Shown here in pieces: positions 6,884 through 13,108 of a DNA stretch of 21,742 nucleotides. This DNA is from JBGPRB01 sp964422155. Lineage in GTDB: Bacteria; Chloroflexota; Dehalococcoidia; Dehalococcoidales; RBG-16-60-22. The stretch covers positions 1 through 21,742 of the forward strand of contig CAYQZZ010000035.1 of NCBI GenBank assembly GCA_964422155.1, in the 5' to 3' direction. The notes below the pieces were generated by a model. That model saw only the letters and a program-made list of their open reading frames with translations, was not told where the DNA came from and made no database searches. The translations under genes were made by a program, and so were the position numbers. How positions within the stretch are numbered: the stretch's first letter is position 1; each line of letters starts with the position of its first letter.

Positions 6884-7696
6884 TTAGGTCAGTTCACCGA
6901 TAAAGGATTTCAAGCGTTCCATCAAATGTTCTTTAAACTCGTTGAATTCTGCCTTGGTTACATATTCGACAAACTTGCCATCCTTTTTCATCGAGCCGCG
7001 GATTATTGAAGGCAGGCTTCTTTGAGCAGCTTCAATTACGGTACGGGCCTGGTCATTGGATACCAGCTTGTTCAAGATTATTCTAAGGGTACGCCTGACG
7101 GTCTCTTCAGTTATTTCCAGTTTGGCGGTGATTTGCTCGATGGTATTGTCGGCGGCGATGCTATTTAAAATCTGCGTCTCTTTGGGAGCGAGGTTAGCCA
7201 GCAGGTTATCAAACTGTTCGTTCAGAGCGGATAGGTCTTCAAACTCGGTAAGGACCATGGAAGCCAACCCCGGCGTGAGTAGTTCTTCCATGATGGGGTA
7301 ACTGCCCTGAGCGACCACCCTGATAATATCGAGCAGATGTTCAGGCTCAGTATCTTTCGTCAGGCAGGCGCTGGCGCCGCTCTTGATGGCGGCGAAGATT
7401 CTCTCCGGCTCTTTTTTCTCCATGGTCAGAATCACGGATACCAGGGGAAAGTTCCGTTTGATGCGGCGGGTTATCTCGGGGCCATTGGCTTTGGGGTCCT
7501 GCATGCTCAGGATAGCGATATTGGGCGGATTGGCTTCAATAAGGGCAAAGCCTTCTTCATTGCTGGTTGTTTCGCCGGTAACTTCGAAATCGTCCTCACC
7601 CGAAAGGATGAAGTGTATTCCTTCCCGAAAGAGAACTTGCGGGTCCGATAGAAATACTTTGACTTTTTCCATCTTTAGGTTTCTCTGCTGGCTCAT
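6884..7696 (-). CDS. LuxR-type response regulator with degenerate receiver
   Basis: A 270-residue NarL/LuxR-family regulator. Residues ~10-125 match a receiver domain (VKVFLSDPQVLFREGIHFIL; the conserved Thr in VILTMEKKE; the conserved Lys in ASACLTKDTEP), but the phospho-acceptor position reads IAILSMQDPKANG, so the usual Asp is Ser64. Residues ~165-215 (LAPKETQILNSIAADNTIEQ, then ITEETVRRTLRIILNKL) are a LuxR-type helix-turn-helix. A C-terminal helical extension (KAEFNEFKEHLMERLKSFIG) may mediate oligomerisation. It lies upstream of the Ubl/TasA-like genes on the same strand and downstream of an orthodox two-component pair, so it is the best candidate for direct control of the surface genes. 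A start at Met9 is also possible; neither start has a strong ribosome site. Confidence 0.85.
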   Translation of the reverse strand: MSQQRNLKMEKVKVFLSDPQVLFREGIHFILSGEDDFEVTGETTSNEEGFALIEANPPNIAILSMQDPKANGPEITRRIKRNFPLVSVILTMEKKEPERIFAAIKSGASACLTKDTEPEHLLDIIRVVAQGSYPIMEELLTPGLASMVLTEFEDLSALNEQFDNLLANLAPKETQILNSIAADNTIEQITAKLEITEETVRRTLRIILNKLVSNDQARTVIEAAQRSLPSIIRGSMKKDGKFVEYVTKAEFNEFKEHLMERLKSFIGELT

Positions 7697-7810
7697 AGTA
7701 CTTTTTCGCTATATCCAATTTAACACGAAAACATAAAGATGGGTCTAAGAAATATAAAAATTTCATAAAGATGTCGTAAAATTTTAATAAAGTTTAGCTT
7801 GAGATGAGAG

Positions 7811-7880
7811 TCACGATTCGTTGGGGTGCGTGATGTCTTTAACGCGCCGGATGGAAATCCGGGCTATAAGCCGAAAGGGG
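7811..7880. other. Run of short inverted repeats, possible structured RNA
   Basis: Between the two regulator genes three short stems follow one another: GGTGCG/CGCGCC (one wobble pair), CCGGAT-GGAA-ATCCGG at 7847-7862, and GGC-TATAA-GCC next to it. On the minus strand they lie just after the OmpR-type gene and ~140-190 bases before the LuxR-type start, so they could end the first transcript or form a leader for the second. There is no U-run. I could not match a known riboswitch class. Confidence 0.35.
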
Positions 7881-7885
7881 GGTAC

Positions 7886-8584
7886 TTAGGTACTGGTTGG
7901 CTTGATAAATTTATAACCGATGCCGTGCTCGGTGACGATGATGTTAGGCAACTCGGTATTATCTTCCAGTTTCTGTCGGAGATGCTGGATATGTACGCGG
8001 AGCAGGTCCCTGGCGTCGACATAGGTGTCTCCCCAGACTTTGGCAAGCAGGCTCTCGTGAGAGAGAATACGCCCTTCGTTCCTGATTAGATAGTAAAGCA
8101 GTTTCCTTTCGGTGGAGGTAAGCTTCACCGGTTTGCCACTTAATAAGACTTCATTACGGTTGAAATCAACCGAAAGCCTGCCGCTGATAAAGGGGCGTTC
8201 TTCATTGGTTACATTCAATCCCTGGGCGCGGCGCAGGACTGCCTGTACCCGGGCAATCAGCTCGATGTGGCTGAAGGGCTTGGTTATGTAGTCGTCGGCA
8301 CCCAGTTCCAGTCCTTTGGCGACATCGGTATCCTCACCTCTAACCGTCAGCATGAGTACCGGTACCTCAGAGAAACGGCGTATCTCACGCAGTACCTGGT
8401 AGCCGTCAATATCGGGCAAGCCGATATCCAGGATAACGACATCGGGGCTCTCCGTCTCAACGAGCTCCACGCCTTTATGGCCGTTGGCAGCAGATACTAC
8501 TGTAGTACCGCTCCAGCGCAGTTGGAAGCAAAGGGAGACAACCTCAATAATCCCGGGGTCGTCCTCTATAACCAGAACTTTCAT
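7886..8584 (-). CDS. OmpR/PhoB-family response regulator
   Basis: A 232-residue regulator with all key receiver residues: Asp8/Asp9 (VIEDDPG), phospho-acceptor Asp53 (VVILDIGLPDIDGYQ), Thr80 (MLTVRGED) and Lys102 (YITKPF). The C-terminal half (residues ~135-228) is a winged helix with the PhoB signature (KLTSTERKLLYYLIRNEGRI, then DLLRVHIQHLRQKLEDN and HGIGYKF). It therefore acts as a phosphorylation-controlled DNA-binding protein in the cytoplasm. It starts 14 bp after the histidine kinase gene on the same strand and is surely its partner. Its operon context with the surface-export genes suggests it transmits a signal to them, but its binding sites cannot be identified here. Confidence 0.95.
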   Translation of the reverse strand: MKVLVIEDDPGIIEVVSLCFQLRWSGTTVVSAANGHKGVELVETESPDVVILDIGLPDIDGYQVLREIRRFSEVPVLMLTVRGEDTDVAKGLELGADDYITKPFSHIELIARVQAVLRRAQGLNVTNEERPFISGRLSVDFNRNEVLLSGKPVKLTSTERKLLYYLIRNEGRILSHESLLAKVWGDTYVDARDLLRVHIQHLRQKLEDNTELPNIIVTEHGIGYKFIKPTST

Positions 8585-8598
8585 ATCGCTCCTTATTT

Positions 8599-9312
8599 TC
8601 AGGTGGAATGTGTTGTAGCCTGCCGCGGTAGAAAGAAAGCGAAAGTACTGCCTTTGCCAGGTTCGCTATCTACCCAGATTCTACCCCCGTGTAGCTCCAC
8701 TACCTGCTTGGATAAAGCAAGCCCCAGGCCCAATCCCGGGTGGCGTTGTCTATCGGCGCTAAGGCGGCTGTAAGGTTTGAACAATCTGGTTTGTTGTTCC
8801 TTGGCGATACCGATGCCGTCATCCTGCACCTCTATCACCAGGCCGGTGTCCTGCTTCCGGACTCTTACAGAGATATTTCCCCCTTCCGGGGTGAACTTGG
8901 TGGCATTGTTCATCAAGTTGAGCAATACCTGCTCCAGTCTCTGCCCGTCACCCCGGATGATGGGGAGGGAACCGGGCAGCTCGGTCTTTAACTTTTGTCC
9001 TTTGCCACGGAGTAAAGGGCTGATTTGCATACATGTTCCAAGGACGAGTGACTTTATATCTACCGGTTCAAATTGTATTTGCAGTTTTCCGCTGCCTGTC
9101 TTGACAATGTCCAGGAGTTCGGCGAGTCTGGTTTCGAGGGTATTGGCGTTATGGATGATGGTTTGAATAAGCTTCTGGTGAGACTCGTCGGCGGTGGTCT
9201 GAAGTTCCTCGGCCAGTAAACCGGCCGCAGCGATAATGGATGTCAGGGGCGTCTTAAGCTCATGGCTGAGGGTATCGATAAATCTCAGCCATTCTTCTTC
9301 TTTGGTTTCCAT
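8599..9312 (-). CDS. Soluble sensor histidine kinase
   Basis: A ~237-residue kinase containing only the catalytic core: H-box FIDTLSHELKTPLTSII (His17 from the chosen start), N-box NLMNNATKF, G1 DDGIGIAKEQ, F-box RLFKPYSR and G2 GLGLGLALSKQ. There is no membrane segment and no PAS, GAF or HAMP domain, so it is cytosolic and must receive its signal through its short N-terminus or a partner protein. I chose the ATG at 9312 because GGAAG sits ~9 bases upstream; the longer form would begin at a GTG (9369) without a ribosome site and adds 19 residues of no evident domain. It is followed after 14 bp by the OmpR-type regulator. Confidence 0.93.
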   Translation of the reverse strand: METKEEEWLRFIDTLSHELKTPLTSIIAAAGLLAEELQTTADESHQKLIQTIIHNANTLETRLAELLDIVKTGSGKLQIQFEPVDIKSLVLGTCMQISPLLRGKGQKLKTELPGSLPIIRGDGQRLEQVLLNLMNNATKFTPEGGNISVRVRKQDTGLVIEVQDDGIGIAKEQQTRLFKPYSRLSADRQRHPGLGLGLALSKQVVELHGGRIWVDSEPGKGSTFAFFLPRQATTHST

Positions 9313-9464
9313 AGAATATTCTTCCTTTGCCTTTGCTGGCAGGCAAATGGATTTACTTAAATGTATCACGTTTTTGATGGCGTATCAAGTGATTCCGCCC
9401 GCCGGTTAAGGGTGGTAATCCCTTTTCTTTAAAAGGACGATACCGCGACCAGATTCTGCCGAAT

Positions 9465-9851
9465 TTATTTCGTCATTCCCTTGGCGATACTTTTCAGGAG
9501 GCTGAGGACGCCGACGACAGCACGCTGCACCTCAGGAGGTTCATCAGCCAGCATTCTGGCTACATAGGGGTCCAACTGGCGGCTGGAATAGCGTGTGCCG
9601 CTTTCTTCGGCTACGCCGGACGTTTGCGGTGAAAGGAATCCGGCCAGGGTGAACAACTCATCCTCGCCAAAACCCAGCGGTTTAGCGATTTTACGCAAAA
9701 TCCGTGCTGATGGAAAACGCTCGCCCCTTTCTATGCGTCCCAGATGTGACGAAGATACACCCGATTCCCTGGCGAGTTCCTGCAGTGTGAGTGGAACTGT
9801 AACCCTCTGTTGTTTAAGTATTCTGCTCAGATCATTATTATTATAGCTCAT
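9465..9851 (-). CDS. XRE-family transcriptional regulator
   Basis: A 128-residue protein with an N-terminal Cro/C1 helix-turn-helix (residues ~8-68: LSRILKQQR, LTLQELARESGVSSSHLGRI, ERGERFPSARILRKIAK). A helical C-terminal part (YVARMLADEPPEVQRAVVGV) probably serves for dimerisation. The ATG lies only 8 bases after a perfect -10 box, with no ribosome site, so the message is likely leaderless or nearly so. A palindrome fills the promoter spacer, which indicates autorepression. The gene heads the minus-strand regulator/surface-protein run, 152 bp before the kinase. Its target range beyond its own promoter, possibly including the divergent FAD-dehydrogenase promoter, is unknown. Confidence 0.9.
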   Translation of the reverse strand: MSYNNNDLSRILKQQRVTVPLTLQELARESGVSSSHLGRIERGERFPSARILRKIAKPLGFGEDELFTLAGFLSPQTSGVAEESGTRYSSRQLDPYVARMLADEPPEVQRAVVGVLSLLKSIAKGMTK

Positions 9852-9859
9852 AGTAAATC

Positions 9860-9888
9860 ATTATAATTTGCCAAATGGCAAATGTCAA
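9860..9888 (-). promoter_or_regulatory. Consensus promoter with palindromic operator for the XRE gene
   Basis: On the minus strand TTGACA (9883-9888) and TATAAT (9860-9865) are separated by exactly 17 bases. The spacer, together with one flanking base, is the palindrome ATTTGCCA-TT-TGGCAAAT (9866-9883). A dimeric helix-turn-helix protein bound here would block RNA polymerase. The start codon is 8 bases downstream of the -10 box. Confidence 0.85.
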
Positions 9889-9953
9889 CCATATTAACCC
9901 CCAATTTAAGCAATTTGTCCACATTTTGGCGTTTTTATGGTAAGATAAATTTC

Positions 9954-9982
9954 TTGACGGGTTAAATTACTCTATATATAAT
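9954..9982 (+). promoter_or_regulatory. Sigma70-type promoter of the FAD dehydrogenase gene
   Basis: TTGACG (9954-9959), a 17-base spacer, and TATAAT (9977-9982). The expected start is near 9989, giving a leader of ~86 bases before the ATG at 10075. It diverges from the XRE promoter, with ~65 bp between the two -35 boxes. Confidence 0.8.
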
Positions 9983-10014
9983 GATGAAGGTCTGATAAGT
10001 CATTTATATAATTA

Positions 10015-10047
10015 AAGCTGAGATGTGATAGCTTATCTCGGCTTTTT
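10015..10047 (+). terminator. Intrinsic terminator-like hairpin inside the leader (attenuator candidate)
   Basis: AAGCTGAGAT (10015-10024) pairs with ATCTCGGCTT (10035-10044) through ten pairs with one G-U, and runs into five Ts (10043-10047). It lies between the promoter and the ribosome site of the FAD gene. A competing pairing GATAAG (9994-9999) with CTTATC (10032-10037) would open the second arm, as an anti-terminator does. Confidence 0.6.
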
Positions 10048-10074
10048 CACGTGTCTGGAGGAGAATTCGACACA

Positions 10075-11481
10075 ATGACGAAAGGTTATGATGTCATCAT
10101 CATCGGTGGTGGTCCGGCAGGTATTTTCGCGGCTCTCGAGCTTTCACAGGCTGCCAGACTGAGGGTACTCCTTATCGAGAAGGGTAAGGATATCAGCGGA
10201 CGCCGGTGTCCGGTACGGGATACGGGTAGTTCCTGCGTGGAGTGTTTGCCGTGTAACCTTGTTTGTGGCCTGGGTGGGGCGGGTGCTTTCAGCGATGGTA
10301 AGCTGGTTCTCTCTTCGCAGGTGGGGGGGCATCTGGGCGATTATCTCGGCGAAGAGCGCACGGCTGTCCTGATTAAATATGTGGACGAATTATATCTTAA
10401 GTTCGGAGCCACCAAGAGGGTTTTCGGCGGTAATGGTCCTTCCAAAGGAAGGATTGATGAGATAGGCCGCCGGGCAAGTCAGGCCGGACTGCGCCTGATA
10501 CCAACACCGGTACGCCATATGGGAACGGAAAACTGCTATCAGGTACTAAAAGCTATGCAGGATTACCTTTTTCCCCGGGTGGAGGTTAAGCTCGGGGCGA
10601 TGGTCTCCGAGGTTCTGGTGGCCGGAGGGAAGGTCAAGGGCGTGGAGACCGAGGATGGGGAGAAGTATCTATGCAAGTACCTTATTCTGGCACCGGGTAG
10701 AGAGGGAGCCGACTGGTTTTCCCATGAGGCCGAACGCATCAAATTGACCATGCATAATAACCCCATCGACGTGGGTGTGAGGGTGGAAGTGCCCTTTGCG
10801 GTAATGAAAGAGCTGACTGACGTGTTATATGAGGTAAAGCTGGAATACCAGTCACAGAGTTTTAACGATCGTATCAGGACCTTCTGTATGTGTCCTGCCG
10901 GTGAGGTTATTATGGAGTCCACCGGAGGCACTGACCCCGTGGTGACGGTCAACGGGCATAGCTACGCCGGGCGGAAGAGCGATAATACCAATTTTGCGCT
11001 GCTGGTAAGCACTGATTTTACCAAGCCGTTTCACGAGCCGATTGCCTACGGGAAATATCTGGCTAAACTGGCCAATATGCTCGGCGGCGGTGTGATGGTG
11101 CAGCGACTGGGTGACCTTCTGGAGGGTCACCGCTCCACCCCGGAACGTATCGAGAAGGGGAAGGTAAAACCTACCCTGAAGAGCGCCACGCCGGGCGATT
11201 TGAGTTTCGCCCTTCCATTTCGCCACCTTACCGGCCTGATAGAGATATTGATGGCCATGGATAAGCTGACTCCGGGTGTGGCCTCGGCGGATACCCTGCT
11301 GTATGGAATAGAAGTCAAGTTTTACTCCTTCCGCCCGCAGCTAAGTCCATGCCTGGAGACCGAAGTCCATAATATGTTTGCCGTGGGTGATGGCACCGGC
11401 GTCAGTCGCGGTCTGGTGCAGGCATCGGCTTCCGGCCTGGTGGCTGCTGTTGAGATAATGAGGAGAATGGAGAAGGGTTAA
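10075..11481 (+). CDS. FAD-dependent dehydrogenase of the COG2509 type
   Basis: A 468-residue flavoprotein. The N-terminus YDVIIIGGGPAGIFAALEL is the FAD-binding Rossmann motif (GGGPAG at 11-16), and the C-terminal MFAVGDGTGVSRGLVQASAS is the second FAD-contact motif. A cysteine cluster at residues 45, 54, 57, 60 and 64 precedes GLGGAGAFSDGKL, which is a hallmark of the COG2509 family, and it could hold a metal or Fe-S centre. The physiological substrate of the family is not established. I chose the ATG at 10075, 11 bases after GGAGGAG (10057-10063), because it begins the Rossmann strand at once; a GTG at 10051 would add eight residues and includes the ribosome site. It has its own promoter and a terminator-bearing leader, so its expression is probably controlled by attenuation. 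Confidence 0.88.
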   Translation: MTKGYDVIIIGGGPAGIFAALELSQAARLRVLLIEKGKDISGRRCPVRDTGSSCVECLPCNLVCGLGGAGAFSDGKLVLSSQVGGHLGDYLGEERTAVLIKYVDELYLKFGATKRVFGGNGPSKGRIDEIGRRASQAGLRLIPTPVRHMGTENCYQVLKAMQDYLFPRVEVKLGAMVSEVLVAGGKVKGVETEDGEKYLCKYLILAPGREGADWFSHEAERIKLTMHNNPIDVGVRVEVPFAVMKELTDVLYEVKLEYQSQSFNDRIRTFCMCPAGEVIMESTGGTDPVVTVNGHSYAGRKSDNTNFALLVSTDFTKPFHEPIAYGKYLAKLANMLGGGVMVQRLGDLLEGHRSTPERIEKGKVKPTLKSATPGDLSFALPFRHLTGLIEILMAMDKLTPGVASADTLLYGIEVKFYSFRPQLSPCLETEVHNMFAVGDGTGVSRGLVQASASGLVAAVEIMRRMEKG

Positions 11482-11505
11482 TCTGTAATTTGCAGGTTAA
11501 CTCTC

Positions 11506-11534
11506 TTGACAGGTCGGTTTCCGCCATCTACAAT
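11506..11534 (+). promoter_or_regulatory. Strong promoter for rpsU-yqeY
   Basis: TTGACA (11506-11511), 17-base spacer, TACAAT (11529-11534), 24 bp after the stop of the FAD gene. The expected start near 11541 leaves a leader of ~143 bases before rpsU, as suits a highly expressed ribosomal gene. Confidence 0.85.
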
Positions 11535-11542
11535 AGTAAAGT

Positions 11543-11653
11543 GTGTTTCATATACCGAATGAAACACCGGAATTTTAATTTTTTTTGGGGGTAGGTTCCT
11601 TCTGTTGGAAGGGCTGGTACCCCCTATAATATTGGCCGATGGATAACACGGCC
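11543..11653 (+). promoter_or_regulatory. Structured 5' leader of rpsU (three hairpins)
   Basis: Hairpin 1 pairs GTGTTTCAT (11543-11551) with ATGAAACAC (11559-11567), a perfect 9-bp stem with a 7-base loop, followed by a T-rich stretch. Hairpin 2 is nested: GGGGGTA (11587-11593) with TACCCCC (11618-11624), and inside it CCTTC with GAAGG (11598-11612). Hairpin 3 pairs GGCCG (11634-11638) with CGGCC (11649-11653). Ribosomal protein genes often carry autoregulatory leaders; this one may bind bS21 or act as an attenuator, which is inference. Confidence 0.55.
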
Positions 11654-11683
11654 GGTTAGATTTTGGAAGGGGAGTGATGCTAC

Positions 11684-11896
11684 TTGGCTGATGTTACAGC
11701 TGGTGACGAAGAAAGTTTTGACAGTTTGCTCAAGCGGTTCAATAGAAAGGTGCAGCAGGACGGCATCCTGGCGGAGTTGCGCCGGCGGGAGCACTATGAA
11801 AAACCCAGCGTAAAGCGTAAGCGGAAAAAGGCAGCCAAGAAACGTGGTTCTGCCAGGAGCACCAGAACGTTCCGGCGGTCGGTGGGTACCCGCTAG
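11684..11896 (+). CDS. rpsU: Small ribosomal subunit protein bS21
   Basis: A 70-residue protein of the small ribosomal subunit, located near the mRNA exit and the anti-Shine-Dalgarno. The sequence shows the S21 pattern: an N-terminal part (DEESFDSLLKRFNRKVQQDG), then ELRRREHYEKPSVKRKRK and a strongly basic tail (AAKKRGSARSTRTFRRSVG). The start is TTG at 11684, placed ~10 bases after GGAAGGGGAG (11665-11674); the ATG at 11677 is out of frame and meets a stop within five codons. It has its own strong promoter and a folded leader. It is followed by yqeY after 50 bp, the usual rpsU-yqeY pairing. Confidence 0.95.
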   Translation: MADVTAGDEESFDSLLKRFNRKVQQDGILAELRRREHYEKPSVKRKRKKAAKKRGSARSTRTFRRSVGTR

Positions 11897-11946
11897 GTTG
11901 AAGACCATATAGATAGCGATAAAGGGTAACAGATAGCAGGTCCGAT

Positions 11947-12405
11947 ATGGAACCGGAAGCAGACCTTCAAAAAAGAATGTCCAGCGACCTCAAGCAGGCG
12001 ATGAAGAGCGGCGATACGGTCAGGCGTGACACGCTCCGCATGCTGATATCTTCGGTAAAAAATGCCGAAATAGCCAAGCAGGCTTCTCTTGATGGTTCCG
12101 ATATTCTGGGCGTCATTTCCAGGGATGTAAAAAGGCACCAGGAGAGCATCGACGCTTTCAAGAAGGGGAACCGGGCGGACCTGGTGGCGAAAGAGGAAGC
12201 GGAGATGGCTATTCTGCAGGGTTATCTGCCGAAGCAGATGACCCATGATGAGATTGTGGCGGCGGCGCGCGAGGTTATGGCGGAGGTGGGCGCAAAAGGC
12301 CCCGGCGACAAGGGTAAAGTGATGCAGCAGCTGATGCCCAGGCTCAAGGGTAAAGCTGACGGCAAAGAAATTAACGAGGTGGTGACAGGGCTGCTTAGTC
12401 AGTAG
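11947..12405 (+). CDS. yqeY: GatB/YqeY domain protein
   Basis: A 152-residue all-helical protein homologous to the C-terminal tRNA-binding tail of GatB, here as a stand-alone copy. Visible family features are LQKRMSSDLKQAMKSGD, then RRDTLRMLISSVKNAEI, the central AILQGYLPKQMTHDEI, and the G-K-V-M-Q-Q-L-M-P-R-L-K-G-K-A-D-G loop near the C-terminus. Length and order match the family throughout. It follows rpsU on the same transcript. The cellular role of the stand-alone family is not firmly known; a link to tRNA or translation is presumed. No clear ribosome site is visible, although AGCAGG precedes the ATG by ~9 bases. Confidence 0.93.
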   Translation: MEPEADLQKRMSSDLKQAMKSGDTVRRDTLRMLISSVKNAEIAKQASLDGSDILGVISRDVKRHQESIDAFKKGNRADLVAKEEAEMAILQGYLPKQMTHDEIVAAAREVMAEVGAKGPGDKGKVMQQLMPRLKGKADGKEINEVVTGLLSQ

Positions 12406-12488
12406 GGGCGGTAGGTGGTATAAACCAGCCAGGCATTGTTTTTCTTGCTTTTACTCATGTATACTCATTAATTTAGGGCATTTTGAAA

Positions 12489-12517
12489 TTGACAATTACC
12501 AAGATAGATGATATTAT
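12489..12517 (+). promoter_or_regulatory. Promoter with no protein gene behind it
   Basis: TTGACA (12489-12494), 17-base spacer, TATTAT (12512-12517). The expected start is ~12524. No plus-strand reading frame follows; an intrinsic terminator lies 34-64 bases further on. Confidence 0.75.
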
Positions 12518-12523
12518 GAAATA

Positions 12524-12581
12524 TCATCACCAGTGGCTTAGTTCACTGGCACCCTTCGGGTTACGATCCGAAGGGTTTTTT
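12524..12581 (+). ncRNA. Candidate small RNA, ~58 nt, two hairpins
   Basis: From the predicted start to the end of the T-run, the transcript would contain CCAGTG-8 bases-CACTGG (12530-12549) and then the terminator hairpin ACCCTTCGG-8 bases-CCGAAGGGT (12551-12576), joined by a single base. Both loops are 8 bases long. It sits in the ~210-bp space between yqeY and a convergent gene. I recognise no known RNA family. It could instead be the relic leader of a lost gene. Confidence 0.55.
12551..12581 (+). terminator. Intrinsic terminator
   Basis: Perfect 9-bp stem ACCCTTCGG (12551-12559) with CCGAAGGGT (12568-12576), 8-base loop, six Ts at 12576-12581. The orientation is plus-strand only. It ends the candidate small RNA and any read-through from yqeY. 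Confidence 0.9.
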
Positions 12582-12617
12582 CTTAATAATGAGACGAGTT
12601 TCCTTTCTCGTTGAACT

Positions 12618-13108
12618 TCACGTAGACGGAAAATAGGGTTGTCTTTTTGGAATTAGGCTTGTATACAATGACTGACAGGCGATCATAAAGTCTTTAAAAT
12701 ATTTTTCTACTACGAAAAGATACCTGCCATCTGGCTGAGTGAAAATACCAGAATTATAACCATTATCAAGCATTTTTATTTCACATTCACCAACGAAATA
12801 TGAATGAGCCATACCACATCTAAACTTCTGATAAATATTAACGTGTTTTACATTAATTAACTCATCATAATATTGTCCCATATTAATAAAGAAAGCATTA
12901 AAATATTGCTTCGAAGATGACTTTTGACCTTGAAGTAATATTTTACCCATAAATTCCGTATAACAAAGAAGCCCAAGTGCTGCTAAGAATTTTCCTCCTC
13001 CTTGCCCTGCACGTTCGAGTTCAATTTCTCTTTCTATATCAGTATAAATGAATCCATTAGGTGCAAGGATATTTTGTTAAAATACCTTTCTACTTCTAAA
13101 AGATTCAT
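12618..13108 (-). pseudogene. Hypothetical gene broken by a one-base frameshift
   Basis: The open part from 12950 down encodes 110 residues (with YDELINVKHVNIYQKFRCGM and AHSYFVGECEI), but clear coding sequence continues upstream in the same frame (NILAPNGFIYTDIERE, then AGQGGGKFLAALGLLCY) to a stop at the run of four Ts at 13072-13075. The start ATG at 13108, with MNLLEVERYFNK, is in another frame. One extra A in that run on the coding strand would join both parts into a 163-residue protein. The ATG overlaps the radical SAM stop as ATGA (13105-13108), so the gene was coupled to it. The base composition is much more AT-rich than its neighbours. The function is not recognised. A sequencing or assembly error is possible. 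Confidence 0.7.

Noticed and set aside
7811..7880. Match to a c-di-GMP or other known riboswitch
   Set aside because: The stems are short and the conserved core sequences of the classes I know are absent; kept only as an unassigned structured segment.
9408..9424. AAGGG-7-CCCTT inverted repeat between the kinase and XRE genes
   Set aside because: Only five pairs, and the T-rich tail is on the plus strand, where no gene ends; too weak to call a terminator.
11625..11630. TATAAT just after the nested hairpin in the rpsU leader
   Set aside because: No -35-like hexamer lies 16-18 bases upstream, and a much better promoter is at 11506-11534.
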